DNA of 64,000 nt, taken from Gonapodya prolifera JEL478 (lineage: Eukaryota; Monoblepharomycota; Monoblepharidomycetes; Monoblepharidales; Gonapodyaceae). The DNA lies in the NCBI GenBank assembly GCA_001574975.1, contig KQ965739.1:97052-161051 (forward strand), written 5' to 3'. Made by a program: the position numbers and the translations under genes. The notes under the pieces are model-generated. The model was not told the DNA's origin and did no database searches. It saw only the letters and a list, made by a program, of their open reading frames with translations. Of this stretch, positions 48,990 to 60,066 are shown one piece after another (position 1 is the first letter of the stretch; each line of letters begins with the position of its first letter).

Positions 48990-51965
48990 TCAAGATATCA
49001 ACAGCTTCTTCAAAAGTAGCTCATGAAAGGACACCAGTGTTACCTCTGTTGATACCAAAACAGGTGATTGGTTTGATACAACCTTTGTAGCACATATAAT
49101 CACCAAGAGCATAATATGCCTTACATTTATGTAGGAACCATCAAACTCAATAATGTTTTTCAGTGCATTCATGATTGTTTTGTATGCAGCTTTGATACCC
49201 AAGATACATTCCATCTGTAGAGGATTGTTGCATATGACTTCTCAATAGACTATATCATTTACTGACATGGATTCCATTGAGTCAATACCTTCAGTTTCAA
49301 TCACATGGCTTGTCTTGTTTTTAAAGTCACTCAAATTAGGGTCAAATATGAACTGATTGTCCTCAACAATATGAGTTTTGGTGATAGATGGGATCCCCTG
49401 TAATCTAAAAGAGTTTGACAGTGTTGCAATAATTTTCCTTCATAAGTTTGAGTTCTCCCATTGTTGTATTATCAGTGGATGTATCCCTTGACAAGATGCA
49501 TATTTGTATACTCAGGTTATTTATTTCCATTTTGCTTACAGTGATGTGCAAGAGGCCATTGTAAGCTTTTGAAAGAATGTCTGCAATCTGCTGCAGATCA
49601 GAATAACCTTTCAATGCCAGTTTTTGAGCATTCATAGACAACTCAATCATCCAAGATGACAATTTTTGCTTGAACACTGGTGTATTCATGGCTACATAAA
49701 CCCTTTCCCATAGTGGAATAGAACTGTTCAATGTGTAAGGAGAGTACACAATATCACTGTGCAGCACAAAGTCTTGTAATGAAGTGTATTCTAGCTTTTG
49801 AGCAACTTTGAAGGCTTTTGTATAAGCATCCTCTTCTGGTTGTACAATGACTTTGATTTTCACTGAAGGTGTTCTTGGAGTATTTGTGGCATTATATATT
49901 TCCTTCAACCTTGGCACACCAAGAGTGACTACACAGGAACCAACCCCAGCCAAATGGAATGTATTGAGCATCATCTGAGTTGCAGGTTTGCCTAAGATTG
50001 AGCAGTCAAAACACCAACCATATCCATGTGAATGACTGACGATTTGCAGATTTTATTACCCAAAATTCCAAATAACTTTTGGAAATTGAACATAGTTTTG
50101 GAGTGTAGTAGTAAATTTACAAGTTTGTGTCAAATGATAGATTCAATCAAACTCAATAGGTGTATTGCATCAATTTCTGATTTGATAGCAGACGTGGCAA
50201 GATTAAGATCAAAATTTGTTTCATAGTCTCTATTCATGTTGAATATATTATTAATATTGAATGGTAAAGTTGTATTCATCTTGTAAACAGATTTCAAAGC
50301 CATTGCATCATTTTTCAAGATAGAAGCATATTTGGGTTCATTAGTGTCATACAGAATTTTTTTGATTTCATATTCTGATTTCTTCCTGATACCACTTGGT
50401 TCAAACAAACATTGCTGAACCTTGCTTATGTCAAAACCATTGTCTCTGTATTTGAATTGTAAAATATTCATTTGAGCATCTTGGACAGTTCCATCTGTAG
50501 AGACTTGGATATCTTCCAAAGCCTTCACTAGTCTTGTTTGCAGGTAGCCAGATTCAGCTGTTTTGATTGCTGTATCAGTCAACCCCTCCTTACCTCCAGC
50601 AGTATGAAAGAAAAATTCTACAGGAGATAGTCCCTGAAGGTATAGTTCATAACAAAGCCTCTTGATGTTGTGGCAAAATCAAATTAGTTGAAATGAGGAA
50701 GGGGTCTGTTTCTGAGCCCATATTGTATTCTTTTGTCCTTGGCAAACTGTTGTCCAACTGTTGCAGCGATTTGAGCCAAATCAATAGGATTTCCCTTTGC
50801 TCCAGACAGCATCATATGAACAAAATTAGTGCAAGGATTTCAAACTTCCTTTGTGACTTTGATACCAGCACTATCTCTCAGTTTCCTGAGTTTGTCAATA
50901 ATTTTAGATTCCATTGTTCCATGTAAAGATAGACCTGGTTGTGATTGCAGGGCTGCAGTTTTCACTGTGCAAACATCTTATCAACCACTTTATCTGCACC
51001 AAGGACCATTTTTGCAACCTTGAGTCGTGATCTGCCACCATCTGTGGTCATAGCATCACCAATTCCAACCAAAATCCTCTTAGTAAAAGATACTGGTTTG
51101 TCAATCTCTGGATTTTGTTCAATATGTCAACAGTGCCAGTGCTGTCCAATTCTGTCACAATGAATTAGATCAAACCTCCCAAAACAGCACCTATGGTTCA
51201 CTTACATAAAGAGCATGAGACGTGATAACTGTCTTGAAAGTATACTTTAGTATCAAACTTTGTCTTAAACCCAGACTTATTGTTGAAGTCATACTTGCTG
51301 TTGTATACAGCCAATTCACCTGTCTTTGGTAATAACAGGCTAAACAACTGTTTCCCCAACCACAAATGGACGGGTTTTATAATGCAAGGTTTTGGGATGT
51401 CAAATGTATCCATATGCATCATTAAATCAGTTACCTGATCATAAGTGAGAAATGTGTCTCAACGTCAGTAATCTTGAGCCCAACAGAGAGTCCTGAACAA
51501 TTCCCATCAGGGGTTTAGAATCCTTGGAGCCAATAATTTGCGTTGGTACAGACAAGAGTGTGTCAAGTTCAGTCACTGATTGTAAAGACTGTGGAACATG
51601 AATGTTCATCTTGTCACCATCAAAGTCTGCATTATAAGGCAAAGTTGCACTCAGATTCAGTCTGAAAGTTGATTTTGGCACTACTCTAGCTTTCTGGGCC
51701 ATCATACTTTGTTTATGCAAAGATGGTTGCCTGTTGAAAACAGCCAAATCTCTGTCTTGAAGGTGGCAATGAACCATATCACCAATCTCGACATTCAGTA
51801 ATATAACTGGTTTTCCAAATGTACTTTGTCCATTAACGTGTGAGAGTTTTATAACATCACAATTAGATTTTGTGAGACTATATGCTCCTGGATATTGGTA
51901 TATCCTGTTTGTAACCAGTAATCTCATTTTGGATATATTGTGCATTGTGACCTTTTCAGGGGAAG
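48990..51965 (-). pseudogene. RNA polymerase II/giant-virus-type largest subunit (RPB1-like) relic
   Basis: Read on the minus strand from 51965 down, conserved blocks of the largest RNA polymerase subunit appear in their normal order and without introns: the VT..NI..LV..YPGA block, FNRQPSLHKQSMM, the catalytic aspartate loop YNADFDGDKMN, KPLMGIVQDSLLG, the IKPVHLWLGKQLFSLLLP block, a GIGDAM block, SGAKGNPIDLAQIAATVGQQ, SRGF...SPVEFFFHTAGG, TDTAIKTAESGYLQTRLVKALED, MLNTFHLAGV...VTLGVPRLKEI and finally IEFDGSYINVRHIMLL. The N-terminal clamp third is missing and the C-terminal heptad repeat is absent. Frames change several times and stops interrupt (for example near 51150 and 50690), so it is dead. 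It is AT-rich and intronless in an intron-rich genome. That suggests a captured giant DNA virus gene; an old host paralogue or retrocopy is the alternative. Confidence 0.8.
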
Positions 51966-52947
51966 GGCAAGGCACCGCAACTGCAGCAAACACAGATCCA
52001 ACAGAATGCATAGCCTTTTTGGGTAAAGCCAATATCATGCCTCTTGAGGAGAAAAAGACCACTCTTATGACACTGGTATCTGATTGGTTTCTAACTTGGG
52101 CACAATTGGATGATAAAGGTGTCACTATTGCTACATTGTTTAGGGATCTGGCAAGTGTTGCTAACTGGTATCAGAACTTGGGGACTGGAGTGGGCTGGAG
52201 CAGCACATTCTTGCCACAAGGCAGTGACCTGTACCTATCATGCCTCTGTGTCTCCTCATTTGGGAGGTAGGAACTTATTCAACGTGGCCTGTCTCACACA
52301 GGTGAGCTCATTAATTTCTCTTGTGTAGGGAGGGGCAATTGAAGACGGGAACACTCACATGAAACCTCATTCCCATTTCTACCTTGCCAACAAAAGTTAC
52401 TCTTCATTATTACCTGTACCAAATATTGCTCTCTTATTTTGTAGGAGCTTCATGGATCCATCCCCGCAACCTTCTTAACAAGGGAAGAAACAAGGAGAGT
52501 TCTCAATGAAGAACAATCCACCTTGGAAAATTGCTTGGCAAAGGAAGCTGCCAAGGAACTTGAGCAAGAGTGCATACAGAGCCTGCCAAGCTATGCAGAA
52601 CAGAAGGAGCAACATCATAAGAAAAATGCTGAAGAAAAGCAGGTCTGAGAAGAAACCTTGGCAGTGAGGGCATCCAAGAGGTCCAACTTCTGTGCTTCAA
52701 TGGTGGATGGATCAATTGATATTGATTTTGTGCACAAGTGGGTTGGTCAAGGCCAGGAGGTGAGTTTCACCCCCATTGTCCTATGTCTTTCTTTTGCTCA
52801 TCTGAACTCTATTCTGTTTTCCCTTATTTGTTTGTTGTAAAAAATGTTTAAACAGCAAACTCAGCCAGATGAAGACGGCAATGTGGACATGGGTGGTGGT
52901 GGTGGCAACAATGGTGATGACAATGGTGGCAACAATGAAGCTGATGA

Positions 52948-53180
52948 TGCTACACAACCTAGGTGAGCTGCACGAGCCTGTAATCTGCAGGAACGTGTAT
53001 ATATGATCAGATGTACATAGTAAGACATGATGTGCATAGAACTCACCTGCAGGAACGTGATGCCAAACTTAGGGCACGTCCTGCAGGTGTGCACATCTAA
53101 GCCCGCGGCCACAGTAGTGGCACAGCAGCTAATACCCATACCACACTATATACTCCACGTTAGTGGATGTCAGTGTGACA
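52948..53180 (-). mobile_element. solo LTR A of a Ty3/gypsy element
   Basis: 233 bp, about 80-90 % like copies B and C by eye. On the minus strand it starts TGTCACACTGACATCC and ends TTGTGTAGCA. It is flanked on both sides by the 5-bp target duplication GATGA (52943-52947 and 53181-53185), so a whole element inserted here and then recombined out to a solo LTR. Deleting the LTR and one GATGA copy rejoins an acidic-to-basic coding stretch. Confidence 0.85.
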
Positions 53181-56100
53181 GATGATGGAAAGGGTAAAGG
53201 CAAGGGGTCCTCCAGCACTTCAGCACCCCCATCCAGAAAACGGTGCATGTGGACTACTACAGAAAGTGCCAAAGGAGACAGTGGTGAGAAGAAGATAACT
53301 TGAACAGGTGAGTCATTGCACTACTACAAGTCATGCATTTGAACAAGCTCACCTTCTCTTGTTAAACCTTTTTTCAGGTGCATCCAAGCCTACTATCCCA
53401 CCAAAAGTTGAGACAGGAAAGAAAAGAAAGGAGCTTGGGATAGCTCCACTGGAAAGGACAAGCCACCAACATCAGGTGGCAACAAGGCAGCAGGCAGATG
53501 TGTTGAAGTGGGACCTGTACCAAAGAGGGCAAAAGGCAAGGGAAAGCTTGTTGCTGGCAAAGATGAGCAGTTTTGCAGGGTTGCTTTTGGAGCAAGCAGT
53601 TCTCCTGTTCTGACACATGGCTTTCTTCTCTTTTTCACCAAACAGGGCTTTTGGCAACCTGCACCATCACCAAAAGGCAATGAACCAACACCAGATGAAC
53701 TTCCAAAGAAGTCAATGGCTCATCAACAAACTGCTGGTTTGTGGAGTTTGTGTTCATGAATCTAGCCATGACAGCAGATGAGTTCCTCAACTTGGGAAAT
53801 GTCAGAATGCAGTACAACATTATCCAGGAGCATGAATCCAACACACACCAGGAGAAAAAGCACAAGAGAAACCAGGAGATGAAGGAGGTTCAGTCACAGA
53901 AGGGGAAGGCTGTACAGGACACTCAATCTTACAACTTGCCTATTGCTTCAAAGGCTACCAAATCCAACAACTGGTCTATTGCTGCACAGGCTACCAATTC
54001 CAATGCCCCATCTCTTGAGCATGACGACCCCTTTTGCACTTCTTGACCCTGATGGTAACAATGGTGGAGGGAAAGCAGGAGAAGCACCAACTCTGAAATG
54101 CAAGAAGAAGGCTATTACATCAATTACAAGGAAGCCTGGGAGCCAAGCTGGCCAAAGTGTTGACAGGCACTGTACTGACATGCTCATGGTGCACCATGGA
54201 TTGGTTGCAATCAACCCTGGAATCCCTGCCTCCCTTTTCTGCAAAAACTCCATCCCTCCTTCCACTTCCTTGCTGCAACCTGCTGCTTCTCCACATGCTG
54301 CTGCCATCTCACCTCTGCCTACAGCTGGTCTCAATGTAGCTACTGTGTCTGCCTTCTCACCTCCACCTGCAGCTGGACTTGACGCAGCAACTCCATCAGT
54401 CACAGTGCAATCAGGAACTATGACCATCAACCAACCATTCCCTGGTGGTCACAGTGCCCCTACCCTCAGTGTCCCAGTTGCAGGCACCAAATACAGCAGC
54501 ATTGATTGTTTACACAACTGTTTCATTGACATATTCTGCCATTGGAAAGCACTCTATCACCTTGAGATGGAAGTCTACCAAGAAAACAAAAATCATTTCC
54601 ACAAAATACTCACCAAGATTGTGCTGGATGGCATAGAGACAGAAACAGTTCCAGATGTAATCTACTTTAAGAACGTCTGTTACTGGGCATCAATAGATTA
54701 TAGGTGGCCTGAGATGGGGGCAGATAAGATTTTGTATTGGTGGAAGAAACATCCAAACTGGACTCTTAAAAATGCACCTCTTTGTCACTGTCAAGATGAT
54801 GGCATTCAAGGCCCACAACTGGACAACATATTTGTTGGTGAGTTTTCCTGGTAGGCCATATGGTGCCTTGTGAAAATGAGAGGAATGTGTGACCATGCAT
54901 TCAACAAATGGCTTTTCCCTTTGCAGAAGGGGTACACAACAGCAACTCTGATGATGGTGAAGATGAGACAGATGATGAGGATGATGATGGTGAGTTTGCA
55001 GACATGTGACAGCCTGGAATTGCCTTCCTGGCATCCTAGGACAAGTTAACATGACCCAATTTACTTTCATCAAAACACAGGTCCCTGAAAGAAAAAAGCA
55101 AAGGCACAGGAACAATTTGGTCAGCTGTCAACCTGTTCCCTATGTAATTGCCATTTCTTTCTTTCTAACACAAAATGACTTGTTTGTCCTCTGATGGAAC
55201 CATGGAAAACTCAAAGTATGGCCAGCAGGGCACAGCTTCTCAAGCACTGGCAAAACCTGCTTCTGAACACAGATTGTGGGAAAAGGGGGTCATTAAGAAG
55301 TTCTTTGACAGTCATGCATGACCCCTCATACCCACCATCAAGATTTGAAAGGGACCTCACACATGTGTCCAAGAAAGATCCCAACTTCAAACTTGATAAA
55401 TTGAGCCTTGAGATGTGCCTTACCTATCTGGAAGAGGTTAAGGAGGACCCAGCCAAGTCTTACCCTGCGCAAAGTCCTGCCCCTCAAAGGTGGACTGTCT
55501 TAGTTTGGGAGTTGTTACAGTGCCTGGAAGAAGCAGTCTTGCAAGAGTTGCAAACAAGCTCAGTGCATGGCCCATCAGGCTTGGCACCATTTGGTCAGTC
55601 TGTGTCTACTTCTCCTGCATTGGCTCCACCAACACCAACATCTGGAGCATGTGCTGGATCATCTTTGTCAGCTTTGGGAGCTGCATCTACATCTGCTACA
55701 CCAGTGACCAGTTTGCACCCACCACCAACTTTAGCCCCAACAGAATTGCACAAGACATGCTCAACTGAGTACAAGCTGATGTGAATCAACAGATGCAACA
55801 ACCTTGGACTTTATGACCAAGTACACTGCAGCCATTCCTAAACCAAGTCCTTACAATGACCTCATTTTGTGGGGTGTCAGAGAGGTCAGCTGTAGAGTGC
55901 ACACTCTGCCCAAAGAAGCAGATGCCATTGCCCTACATGCCACAGCCAGAGTGTTTCATGGACTTGGAAGTGAGGGTGTTGCAGGTGGCAGCATTTGCAA
56001 CTCCACCTGCTCCATCCACCACTACCACTACTGCTCCAACAGCTCCATCCACCCATCCACCTTTGACTACTCTGCCTGCTTGTTTGACTCCTACTGCCCT

Positions 56101-56766
56101 TCTCACCCATTGTGCTCCTTCACAATCCTTTGGCAAGTGCAACTCCCACTCCAGTGGATGCAAATGTCCCTCCTGCTCCAACAGCCTCCCCAGTTGCTTC
56201 TCCTTCCACTTTGAATGGAAGAACTACCTTACCCTGCTCTATTGCCCAGATTGACCTCCACCCCATGTGCCCCAGTCTCTCAAAACTCATGTACTGTCAA
56301 TTGCAAACACCCCAACTGCAGACATTGTCTGCACCATCACCACCACTGCCAACACCATTGCAACCACTGCCAGCGCCTTCCACTTCTCCTGTTAGACCTA
56401 GCCCATCCAATGTTAACAGTGGAGACCATGTCAATGAAAACAGTGATGACAGGGAAAATGATGGCTACTACCAATTTGCTTTGAAGAATCTGCAATCTGG
56501 AGACAGTAATGTACGCAGAGACCCCAAGACCATCAGGGCCAATGTGTGCATTGTGCTGGCTGCTGTGTCAGCTCAGTCAGTGTTTGCCATTTACCACAAG
56601 ATCACTTGCAACCCATTCTATATCTTTGCCATGCAACAGAGCTTGGATATGCTGGAATATGTCTGATTGAAATCAGAGCTCAAGGGGATCAAGGGGTTCT
56701 GGTGGGTTTGTCTCAACCACTATAACTCAATTGGAATTCTTCCACTAAAGTTATTTGAGATCAATG

Positions 56767-57005
56767 TGTCACACTGACATCCACTAATGTGGAGTATAAA
56801 GTGTAGTATGAGTGTTGGGTATTAGCTGCTGTGCCACTACTGTGGCCGCGGGTTAGAGGTGCACACCTGCAGGACGTGCCCTAAGTTTGGCATCATGTTC
56901 CTGCAGGTGAGTTCTATGCACATTACGTCTTGCTATGTACATCTGATCATATGTACATGTTCCTGCAGTTTACAGGCTTGTGCAGCTCGCCTAGGTTGTG
57001 TAGCA
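56767..57005 (+). mobile_element. solo LTR B of the same family, inverted to A
   Basis: 239 bp from TGTCACACTGACATCC to TTGTGTAGCA on the plus strand. The flanks are CAATG and CTATG, a 5-bp target duplication with one mismatch. The coding text on the left (PLKLFEIN) continues on the right (GFVVYVATNHARAA) when it is removed. Confidence 0.8.
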
Positions 57006-57660
57006 CTATGGGTTTGTTGTGTATGTTGCCACCAATCATGCTAGAGCTGCTCACAAGGCTGGGTGGGCTCCGCTTCCAATCTACCTCATGGCAAAAGAGC
57101 TCCTTTGCAAGATTACTGACTAATTTGCCCATCAGTGACAAGACAGGCACACCTGTGGGGCAATTCTAATGCAAGGATTGAACAATGTCTGCCAAGCTGT
57201 CGTAAACAGGATTGCTCAACAGCCTAAGGCAGACTGGCAACGTTCCCTGTGCACCACCTTCTTCCAGACACTGTACGTTGATATGCCCTGGACTTCATTG
57301 AAAAAGAGTGAAGAAGACATAAACTGACTTGGTTGGTATGGCTCCTTCAAACTTTTGTCTTGGAGAAAGAAATACTTGTTGAAACGTTCAAGTTGAGCAA
57401 TCAGGAAGCAGTTTACAAGGAGTACCAGGAGAAACAGACTAAACCAGCACCTGCAGACATGGATAATCAAGGAGTACTGCACACACGAGGTCACTCCGAC
57501 TGTCAAATGAACTCCTTTTCTATTTCCCTCAACAGTTGGGCAGCACAGCTTCATTCTTCCTCCTCTCCATCATGCACCTGCAAGAAAAGAGTTATTCTGT
57601 CTTTGCTAAAGCCAAGGTGAACAACAACCCAGAGGACCCAGATGTCAGCCCAGATGCTAG

Positions 57661-58360
57661 AGCAACTGTAGACGCAGTGCTGGGATAATTAGAAAATTGG
57701 GACAATGACAGCAATTATGATTATGAGAGTGAAGGAGGTGATGCCAAGGCATGGGGAAGAGGCAGATGGCGCCAACAGTTCATCTTTCATTGGCAAACTT
57801 GACCACGTGTGGTCAAGGAACTGAATGACGGCAAACTAGCGGAAACTTCGTGATTGATGGACCAAGAATTACATGGTTTGGGTGAAATTGACTTGCTGTC
57901 CATGCTGCATGACGACGCGTTGCATCCTTTGATCAAGGAAAAGGGGCTATTTGGCACTCCTCAGAGATCTTCTGACAAATGCCTTGAACAAGGCTCCCTT
58001 GGGAAAGCGCTTCAAGTTTATTGCTGCCATGGTTCACAAGGAAGCGGTGAAACAGCTCCTGATACCACACTTCTCCCCCTTCGCCCTTTACATTGCTCAG
58101 TCCCGTTCATCAGTATAGTCTGCCAAAGCGTGATTCCAGTCACCAGTCTGCTCTGTCGTACCGTAAATTCATTTGTTAGCAAACGGATTACCGCGACCGT
58201 CTATAAGCGCAACCCATCTGTCCGGCAAAAAAGATACCTAAGTTTTATTTGCTTCGAAGAGTCAACCATGACTCAGTAGTTTTAAATTATGACGCAATAA
58301 TTGCTTTGTCGTCACATCCACACACTGACAGGCTGCTACCACACACCAAACTGTCCATCC
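57661..58360. other. junction between CpG-poor tract and dioxygenase gene
   Basis: No exon is supported. Composition returns to host type around 57800-58000 (many CpG). The right part is the likely promoter of the dioxygenase gene. Confidence 0.4.
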
Positions 58361-59614
58361 ATGTCCCCTGTTGCCGAGAGCTCCAGTGTCACAGGTGCAA
58401 CAAAGCAATCACCTCATGTCAATCATTCCTTCGATGAGCTGTCGATACCTGTCCAGCGATCACTTCTTGGTCCCGATGGATCGCCGGTCCCGTTTCCGCT
58501 TGTTCTCGCTTCGCGGGGACCTGCCACCTTGGAGAGCACTCTGAGATACATCGAAGATAACGGGGTTGAACTAAAGGAGAAGCTCGTGAAGCACGGCACG
58601 ATTCTCTTTCGAAATGTCGGCGTGGAAACTGCCGTACACTTTGACGCCTTTGCGCAAGCATGGGGGTGGACTCCGTACGTGTACATTGGCGGAGCAGGTG
58701 AGAGTCTTGTTCATATCTCGGCATCCTACATCGAAACTCAATGGCAACCTTGAAGCACCACGGAGGCAAATCTTCGGCTCTGTTTTCACCACGAACGAAG
58801 GCCCCGCTGACCGTCCCATCAGCTTCCACAACGAAGTGTCCCAGTCCATAGACCCACCGGGACATATTCTGTTCTACTGCGACAGTGTTGCGGAGACGGG
58901 CGGGGAGACGGGAATCGTCCACGGCGCTGAAGCGTTCGAGGCCGTTGGACGGAAACTTCCAGGATTCCTCGAAAATCTGCGCACAAAGGGCGTGACCTAC
59001 TCTCGAGTACTCCAAGAGGAGACCGACCCAACGCAAAATAACGGACGTGGTTGGTTGGACACATATAATGTCAAGTCTCGAGTGGAGGCAGAGGTACGTC
59101 CCTCGGATATTTGTTTTTGCTCCCCTTTACATCCACCACTCATCGAGTGCCTTCTAGGCGCAAATTGCTGCCTTGAAACAAATAGCTCACTGGCTCACCC
59201 CCGACGCGGACTCTCCTGTCCGTGTAACTTCGTCTGTGCTCCCTGGGTGGAAGCAGGACCCGCGCACAAACCAAACCGTCTTCTTCAACTCGATTTCCGG
59301 CGCGTACAGCGATGGAAAGGCCAATAGTGTCGCAACAGGCCGACCCCACACGGACGGACTGAAGTGGGGCGATGGGACGGAGATGAACGCGGAAGAGCTT
59401 GCTGCGCTCGTTGAAGTAATGGAGAGCGTCTGCGTGCCGATTCCGTGGGAAAAGGGGGACGTTGCTGTTATTGATAACCGCTTGGTGCAAGTGAGTTTCG
59501 TGTTTGTGGATACTCCAGTGGTGCGTGTTGCAAACGTTGCGTCACTTGCAGCACTCTCGACGACCGTACACGGGTCCACGGAGAGTGTACGCTTCCTTGT
59601 GGCGTGGTGAATGA
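58361..59614 (+). CDS. TauD/SyrP-type Fe(II)/2-oxoglutarate dioxygenase-like protein
   Basis: Exons 58361-58697, 58756-59093, 59158-59490 and 59552-59614 join in phase to 356 residues. The fold pattern is that of the TauD/TfdA superfamily: GTILFRNVGV near residue 85, GGAAPRRQIFGSVFTTNEGP, then the metal motif in SFHNEVSQS (His and, two residues on, Glu in place of the usual Asp), PGHILFYCDSVAETGGET with the conserved GGET, and the distal stretch GDVAVIDNRLVQHSRRPYTGPRRVYASLW with the third metal His and the 2-oxoglutarate Arg. The H-x-E variant and GGAAPR text resemble SyrP-like hydroxylases of secondary metabolism. The substrate is unknown. It is an island of normal CpG content between element-rich tracts. 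The last exon is only 21 codons but carries the final metal ligand. Confidence 0.85.
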
Positions 59615-60066
59615 GAATGAATGAAGCACTATGACCTCACAACCTGCATTTTGACATAGTGGGATAATTCCCAGGACATTATAATTTATTATTGCGAGAC
59701 CCGTAACTAGCGGTAGCGAGCGAGGACGAAGCTCAAACATTGGTGCAAAGGTCATTGCGAAGCCCGTAGCGAGCGGTAGCGAGCGAGGGTGAGCTCAAAC
59801 CTTGTCCACAGGAATTGTGGCACGGTTCGAGGGGGAACTTCCGTGTGTCTGTCCCCAAAAAACTTCTCCAAAACACCGCCGACCCCCGATGTTTTATCAA
59901 TTCATTCTCCTCAGTGGTATCATACGTGGTGCCGTTTGTGCAATCTAGGTTGGATTTGATCAGTGGGAGTGCCATAGGGCAGTGTGAGTGATTCTGCGAG
60001 AACGTCTCGAAGGCCTCCACGGAACCCATTCCACAAACCAGATTCGTGCTCGAATTTCTGTTCGAG
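59615..60066. repeat. intergenic with two imperfect direct repeats
   Basis: A unit of about 55 bp (attgcga.acccgta...agcggtagcgagcgagg...gctcaaac.ttg) occurs at about 59691-59742 and again at 59752-59804. The inner motif tagcgagcgagg is itself partly self-repeating. No gene is supported. Confidence 0.6.

Larger units (their letters stand above)
51966..57660 (+). pseudogene. unrecognised multi-exon coding tract, probably mobile-element derived
   Basis: Several plus-strand segments read like one long, decayed protein with spliced exons: 51960-52270 (VTLMTLVSDWFLTWAQL-like text and GVTIATLFRDLASVANWYQ), 52444-52640 (an acidic coiled segment), 52660-52945, 53181-53300, 54040-54850 (CHWKALYHLEMEVYQENK, YWASIDYRWPEMG), 55194-55784 and 56400-57120 (KGFWWVCLNHYNSIGILP, then KAGWAPLPIYLMAKELL). 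Low-complexity Pro/Ala/Ser/His parts lie between. GT...AG introns are plausible at 52760-52855 and elsewhere. Removing solo LTR A and solo LTR B restores the flanking frames. I do not recognise the family. CpG depletion, decay and repeats point to an old transposon or a repeated gene family. It abuts the RPB1-like relic directly and may be what cut off its N-terminus. Confidence 0.4.

Noticed and set aside
49001-51965. Treating the RPB1-like sequence as the functional Pol II gene
   Set aside because: Several frame changes and stops, missing N-terminal third and no heptad repeat tail.
52948-57005. Reading LTRs A and B as terminal inverted repeats of one 4-kb DNA transposon
   Set aside because: Each has its own 5-bp target duplication, and copy C shows the unit is the LTR of a Ty3/gypsy element.
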